Below are positions 33,521-37,726 of a DNA stretch of 37,726 nucleotides, in pieces (positions within the stretch are counted from its first letter, which is position 1; each line of letters begins with the position of its first letter). Made by a program: the position numbers and the translations under genes. Below the pieces are notes generated by a model that was not told the origin of the DNA, ran no database searches, and worked only from the letters and a program-made list of their open reading frames with translations. Source of the stretch: JBELHJ01 sp042091495 (GTDB taxonomy: Bacteria; Bacteroidota; Bacteroidia; Flavobacteriales; Flavobacteriaceae); NCBI GenBank assembly GCA_042091495.1, contig JBELHJ010000023.1, positions 1-37,726 of the forward strand. The letters run 5' to 3'.

Positions 33521-34659
33521 TGCAACGGCTAAAACTTATAATATTACTATTTATAATAACTAAATCAATAGGACAGGTTAGTATTTCAAGTCAAAGTTCA
33601 CAACCGGTAGTTAGCATTAACTCAAAATCTTTAGGATTACTATTACCTAAAAGTAATGCCGCACAAGTAAAAGCAGAAGATGGCCTTTTATATTTTAATT
33701 CCAACCCTAACAATCCCCATCAAAATGATGGTTTAGAATTCATTTCATCAAACAATAATAATAACGGCTATGTATCCTCAGAATTTTCTGACAACATTAA
33801 ACCAAACTTTTTTAAAAAAGACCTCTCATTTCCAAGAGGAGACTCTTCTAATTTTTTTAGACTCAATGGTATTGATCACTTTAATAAATTTAATTTATAC
33901 ACCAAGCATTACATTAATGATTTACCTGATGCTAATCCTATTGGACACCTACCATGGACTGTTAGTGTAACCTTTAAACCTCTAGAAAATGAAACCATTA
34001 ATCCACTCTGGTTTTTTGGTACAAGCTTGTCTACTAAAGGAATTATACTCTACCTTCAAGACAACCAATTAAAATTTAGATATGGCTTTGAAAATAATGT
34101 ATTTAATGGGGAGTCTTGTGAGAATAATCCTGCTAGCGATGATGCCCATTCTATAAATTTTGAGAGTAGTAAATTATTCGAACCTGATAATTGGTATACC
34201 ATTACAGTACAATTCATACCAACGTATACTGAAGAAAATGGTGTTAAAAGGGATCTCTTACCATTAACCAATGAACAATTTTTAATATTTGAAAATACTG
34301 AGGATCATATAGATTTATTAGAGGGCAACTGGAGTACATATAACTACGGGGAAGCTGAGAATTGCGCCTATAACCTTGAAGGTAACTTCTATATAGGGTA
34401 TGGTAAAGAAACTAATGAGACCTATTTTAAAGGTAGTATTAAAAGCTTACACTATAGTAATGAAATAATCAGCCAAGATTATTTAAATGCATACGCAACA
34501 GATGGCTTAAAATGGTGGTTTAATCGTAAAAACCAAGAAGGATTCCATCCAGAAAATCATCACTTTTGGCTCATGGGCAATGGTGACCAAGATACCAATA
34601 TCAAAATTTATAATGCTGTAAAAGCTGAAGACCCTAAATTTTTTGAATTGGTGGATTAA
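33520..34659 (+). CDS. secreted LamG-like protein, cassette gene B1
   Basis: A 379-residue protein with a signal peptide (ending TKSIGQ). A short N-terminal module (LGLLLPKSNAAQVKAEDGLL) is a reduced form of the LLPPR-type module seen in many Bacteroidota surface proteins. A laminin-G-like sandwich follows (about 98-335: WTVSVTFKPL, IILYLQDNQLKFRYGF, WYTITVQFIP, FYIGYGKE, FKGSIKSLHYS), then the LKWWF and FWLMGNGDQDTN tail shared with A1 and A2. Its start codon overlaps the A1 stop by one base, implying coupled translation and probably a shared role. No enzymatic residues were recognised. B2 at the right edge starts the same way. Confidence 0.7.
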   Translation: MQRLKLIILLFIITKSIGQVSISSQSSQPVVSINSKSLGLLLPKSNAAQVKAEDGLLYFNSNPNNPHQNDGLEFISSNNNNNGYVSSEFSDNIKPNFFKKDLSFPRGDSSNFFRLNGIDHFNKFNLYTKHYINDLPDANPIGHLPWTVSVTFKPLENETINPLWFFGTSLSTKGIILYLQDNQLKFRYGFENNVFNGESCENNPASDDAHSINFESSKLFEPDNWYTITVQFIPTYTEENGVKRDLLPLTNEQFLIFENTEDHIDLLEGNWSTYNYGEAENCAYNLEGNFYIGYGKETNETYFKGSIKSLHYSNEIISQDYLNAYATDGLKWWFNRKNQEGFHPENHHFWLMGNGDQDTNIKIYNAVKAEDPKFFELVD

Positions 34660-34724
34660 TTTTTTTTGATTTTAAAATATTGTTAAACAGATTTTTATAC
34701 CGAAATATACTTAGATAAAGTGAT

Positions 34725-34737
34725 GTATTTCATCGAT
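34725..34737 (+). promoter_or_regulatory. shared upstream element, copy 2 (GTATTTCATCGAT)
   Basis: Identical over 13 bases to 31992-32004. This copy ends 104 bases before the A2 start codon. Confidence 0.4.
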
Positions 34738-34782
34738 TATATGTAAAAAAACTTTTTTGAATTGAGTTTTTTAATTTATTTA

Positions 34783-34823
34783 GAGGTGATAAAAAACAAA
34801 CTCCACCCCCAATTGGAGGTGAT
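34783..34823 (+). promoter_or_regulatory. A2 leader: GAGGTGAT direct repeats and hairpin
   Basis: GAGGTGAT occurs at 34783-34790 and 34816-34823, 33 bases apart, close to three helical turns. The second copy overlaps CACCCCC-AATT-GGAGGTG (34804-34821), a 7-bp stem with one mismatch, ending 20 bases before ATG 34842. It could be paired operator sites or a leader hairpin affecting translation. Confidence 0.33.
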
Positions 34824-34841
34824 TACCAAATCAACCTACTC

Positions 34842-37589
34842 ATGAAAAACATAATATGTTTTGCATATTTATGTATGTACTTTTTTGTGGCATCTACTTA
34901 TGCTCAAACTCCAGAAAAATTTATTGGTATTAATACCACTAACCCAAAAGCACTTCTTGACGTCTCTAATACTCCTGGATTTCAAATTCCAAGAGTTACT
35001 CGTGCACAGCGGCTTTCATTAATAGATCCTTCCCATGGAACTTTAGTCTTTGACACAACCGTAGGTTGTATGGCGTCTTGGAATGCAAAATATAATGGAA
35101 GCGGAGGCTGGTTGTTTTTATGTGGCGACAGCATAGAATCATTTTTAAGCTGCAAGGACATAGACGTTTTTTTAGGTAATGACGGTATAACTATTACTCC
35201 AGAAATGTTAGTAGACCAATTGGATTATGGACTGGTATCTGAAGGGTTAGAAATTAAGTTAAAAGATAATACCAATTGGACAGATGATCTAAGTGTTGGC
35301 TGTAACGATTTACAGCAATCCATTAATTACATTGACCTAAAAAGTACTTTATATTTTAGAACTAAAAAAATTAAAGAAAATAGTGTAAACAATGACGAGT
35401 TCTTCCCTATGCGTCGTTACAACACCAAAAACACGACAATAATTAATCCTGAAAATTCCAATAAAACTGCTGTGAAAGGCCAGCCGTGGATGAACGCCAT
35501 TCAATTCTTAAAAAACAATAACAATAATTCTAAGCACATACTTTGGGCACAGCGAAGAGCAGGAAGTAATGTATACGAACGTATTGAAATGTATATTGAA
35601 AATAATAAGCTAAACTTCTTTTATGGAAAAGAAGGTGGAGATAACAATCAATATTTAAAATGGCAATCAAATACTCAAATTAATTTTAATGAGTGGAAAA
35701 CTGTTGTTACGATATATGATGGTGGTGAAACTGGTGGAAATTCCGACTCCCTATTAGATTATTACAGCCGATTTAAATTTTATAATATCTCACAAACAAA
35801 CCAACTACAAGAAATATCAGGAACTTGGGACCATGAAGGCAATGGATACAATGAAAATATTGGCGGTTTATTATGGATAGGACAAAGTGGCGATGATAAC
35901 TCAATAATTGCAGATCTAAAGTTTAGTAAATTTATACTAAACACATTAAATATTGATTCCAGTTTACCAAATGAAACTGAAATTTTAATGTTTGCACAAT
36001 CACCAGCAGAATATGAAACTACTTATTTAAGTGAAAAAAAACGCCGAAGACCTCATTTTGATGATAAGAATAATCACACATACAATTCCAATAAAAATCA
36101 AGATATTAAAGTATTTCAGTACTATTTAGCAGCTGGGCCAAATAACACAACATCGTTAAGGAATCAAGTTTATTACAGTGAAAACGATTTTAACAAAAGA
36201 ACTTGGCTTTATAGTTTTCTAGAATCTAATATAGTCAGTGAAACAACAAGTATTACTTTAAACAACTTAGATGCATCTATCCGCTTCAAAAACGACTCCA
36301 ATATAAGCTGTGAAGCTACTATTAACATTCTTGAAAGCATAACCCCTACCCTAACATACAACAACAATGGTAATGCAAATACCACAGCAGAGCAATCCAA
36401 CGGTGGAACAATATCACCTATTATATCTCCATTAGGAGGGGAATTTACATCTACCCCAGGATTAGATATAGATGCCAATACAGGTATTATAAATGTATGT
36501 AATTCTACCCCAGGAACCTATCAAGTGACCTACCAAAGTAGCTGTGATAAAAGTGTATCTCATGAGGTTATTATTAATGATCAAGCTATTACAATTACAT
36601 GCCCTGACACAATTAATGCAGAAACTGCAGGGAACAGCGCTAACATTAATATTACTAACCCAACCCACAACGGCATAGACATTAATGGTATAAGAAGTGA
36701 TAATAAGGACTTAAATAACCCATACCCAATAGGTACCACAACAATTACTTGGACAGCCATAAATAGTTGTGGTGAAAGCGCAAGTTGTTCTCAAGATGTT
36801 GTTGTCGAAAAAGGGTGTGGTGTTCAAACAGATAGACAATATAGTTATAACTTTAATGGTACTTATTATTTAGAAGGATTAAACATTAATAATGCACATT
36901 TTGGTAAAACGAACGCAAAGTGGACTATGAATATAATTTTCAAAAGTACCAGTAGTAATAATAAACAAACTCTTTGGTCACTTGGAAATCAACCGACTGA
37001 AGGTAGATTTATATTATACTATCAAGGTGGAAAGGTCATTTTCGAAATGTATCAAAGCAGATCAAGAAATAATACTAACCTAATTAAGTTTGAATTGGGT
37101 GCAAATTTAATTAATTCTGGTGATTGGAACTCAATTGTCATAAATTATGATGGCAATAAAAATGGTTCAAGTAGTTTTAGCTTTTACAAAATAAATCTTA
37201 GTGATAAATCTATTATAAACATTCCATTAAGCAGTTTAAATATAACTCAAATTGGAAGTTATAATAATATTAGACCTTCTAACGCATTCAATGTCGGAAG
37301 AGATGTTTATCGAAGTAGATATTATCTTACGGGTAATATTGCATCATTATCATTCAGCAATCTAGTTAATGTAAGTAGTACAAAAGATATTGTGAAGTTT
37401 GCATTAAATCCAAAATGTTGGCTATATGAAACTTCAGGGACAAACAGGTTTAATACTAATATATATTTGATGGGAGATCATAATTCAGGCTCGACAAATA
37501 GTATTATTAATCAAAGTGATCCAAGTAGTCAAGAATTTAGACTAAAAGGAACAGCTAAAAAAATTAATCACGGTAATGACATATACTAA
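34842..37589 (+). CDS. large secreted multidomain LamG/HYR protein, cassette gene A2
   Basis: A 915-residue protein with a signal peptide (ending ASTYAQ). The N-terminal module (FIGINTTNPKALLDV, QIPRVTRAQRLS, GTLVFDTTVGCMASWNA, LFLCG) closely parallels A1. A degenerate Cys-containing repeat starting CKDIDVFL is followed by a first laminin-G-like domain (about 170-390). A bacterial Ig-like region follows (about 490-580), then an HYR-type domain (about 583-662: ITITCPDTINAETAG, YPIGTTTITWTA, CSQDVVV). A second laminin-G-like domain (about 665-880) ends with FALNPKCWLY and IYLMGDH. No T9SS sorting domain is seen. Compared with A1 it has an internal duplication of the LamG unit. B2 begins 14 bases before its stop. 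Function unknown; a surface adhesin or lectin-like role is inferred. Confidence 0.7.
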   Translation: MKNIICFAYLCMYFFVASTYAQTPEKFIGINTTNPKALLDVSNTPGFQIPRVTRAQRLSLIDPSHGTLVFDTTVGCMASWNAKYNGSGGWLFLCGDSIESFLSCKDIDVFLGNDGITITPEMLVDQLDYGLVSEGLEIKLKDNTNWTDDLSVGCNDLQQSINYIDLKSTLYFRTKKIKENSVNNDEFFPMRRYNTKNTTIINPENSNKTAVKGQPWMNAIQFLKNNNNNSKHILWAQRRAGSNVYERIEMYIENNKLNFFYGKEGGDNNQYLKWQSNTQINFNEWKTVVTIYDGGETGGNSDSLLDYYSRFKFYNISQTNQLQEISGTWDHEGNGYNENIGGLLWIGQSGDDNSIIADLKFSKFILNTLNIDSSLPNETEILMFAQSPAEYETTYLSEKKRRRPHFDDKNNHTYNSNKNQDIKVFQYYLAAGPNNTTSLRNQVYYSENDFNKRTWLYSFLESNIVSETTSITLNNLDASIRFKNDSNISCEATINILESITPTLTYNNNGNANTTAEQSNGGTISPIISPLGGEFTSTPGLDIDANTGIINVCNSTPGTYQVTYQSSCDKSVSHEVIINDQAITITCPDTINAETAGNSANINITNPTHNGIDINGIRSDNKDLNNPYPIGTTTITWTAINSCGESASCSQDVVVEKGCGVQTDRQYSYNFNGTYYLEGLNINNAHFGKTNAKWTMNIIFKSTSSNNKQTLWSLGNQPTEGRFILYYQGGKVIFEMYQSRSRNNTNLIKFELGANLINSGDWNSIVINYDGNKNGSSSFSFYKINLSDKSIINIPLSSLNITQIGSYNNIRPSNAFNVGRDVYRSRYYLTGNIASLSFSNLVNVSSTKDIVKFALNPKCWLYETSGTNRFNTNIYLMGDHNSGSTNSIINQSDPSSQEFRLKGTAKKINHGNDIY

Positions 37590-37726
37590 TAAATTACAAA
37601 TCAAGTTTTTTTTAATACTTGCTGCATTAATTTGTTATAATGCGCTTGCCCAAGTGACTGTTACAAATAAGGGTCTAGAAGTACAAAGTACACCTAACTT
37701 AAGTGGACTAATCTTACCCAAAGCAG
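37576..37726 (+). CDS. secreted protein, cassette gene B2 (5' part, cut by window end)
   Basis: An open frame from ATG 37576 to the window edge with no stop, 50 codons visible. It has a clear signal peptide (KFFLILAALICYNALA-type hydrophobic core ending ALAQ) and then VTVTNKGLEVQSTPNLSGLILPKA. The segment up to LILPKA matches the N-terminus of B1 (QVSISS..., LGLLLPKS). It overlaps the last 14 bases of A2 in another frame, as B1 overlaps A1. It is therefore the second B gene of the array. Confidence 0.7.
   Translation, partial: MTYTNKLQIKFFLILAALICYNALAQVTVTNKGLEVQSTPNLSGLILPKA

Noticed and set aside
1..37726. CRISPR arrays, insertion sequences, prophage or integrase genes
   Set aside because: No spaced direct-repeat array, transposase, integrase or phage structural gene was seen. 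The IGIN/LLPK modules resemble tail-fibre N-termini, but no other phage gene is nearby.

Overview
This low-GC, AT-rich window comes from a Bacteroidota chromosome, most likely a member of the Flavobacteriaceae. The evidence is Bacteroidota-type promoter boxes (TAnnTTTG) at several gene starts, a GH5 enzyme with a type IX secretion (T9SS) sorting tail, a TonB-dependent receptor with a carboxypeptidase-regulatory-like N-terminal domain, and flavobacterial-type GyrA, ClpC and HutH proteins. The sequence is a draft scaffold: gyrA contains two 100-N gaps. One of them is flanked by an identical 55-base repeat and is probably not a real gap.

Layout: (1) 1-4270: the 5' part of a tRNA-Ser(GCU) gene, a membrane HD-domain phosphohydrolase (c-di-AMP PgpH type), then a divergent thiolase plus NlpC/P60 peptidase pair. 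(2) 4267-8055, minus strand: gyrA followed by a secreted TPR protein. (3) 8310-10904: clpC with a strong terminator. (4) 10925-14451, minus strand: hutH followed by a secreted two-domain GH5 glycosidase. (5) 14568-15635: a TlpA-like thioredoxin lipoprotein. (6) 15889-20779: the threonine operon thrA-thrB-thrC, preceded by a 33-codon leader ORF rich in Thr, Ile and Met codons that runs into a terminator hairpin, which looks like a transcription attenuator. (7) 20776-26459: a secreted aminopeptidase P, then gcvT, pterin dehydratase, a YebC-family regulator, an aldose-epimerase-like protein and a HAD phosphatase. (8) 26547-31681: a compact operon of a TonB receptor, a metallophosphoesterase lipoprotein and a MINPP-type histidine phosphatase lipoprotein, read here as a phytate or organic-phosphate scavenging locus. 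(9) 32069 to the end: a tandemly duplicated two-gene cassette (A1-B1, A2-B2) of secreted proteins built from an IGIN/LLPK-type N-terminal module and laminin-G/concanavalin-like modules ending in an LMG motif. In both cassettes the B gene overlaps the end of its A gene.

Most of the window is core metabolism and housekeeping. The parts most worth following are the thr leader, the three-gene phosphatase/TonB operon, and the A/B lectin-like cassette array, which continues past the right edge and for which I know no assigned function.
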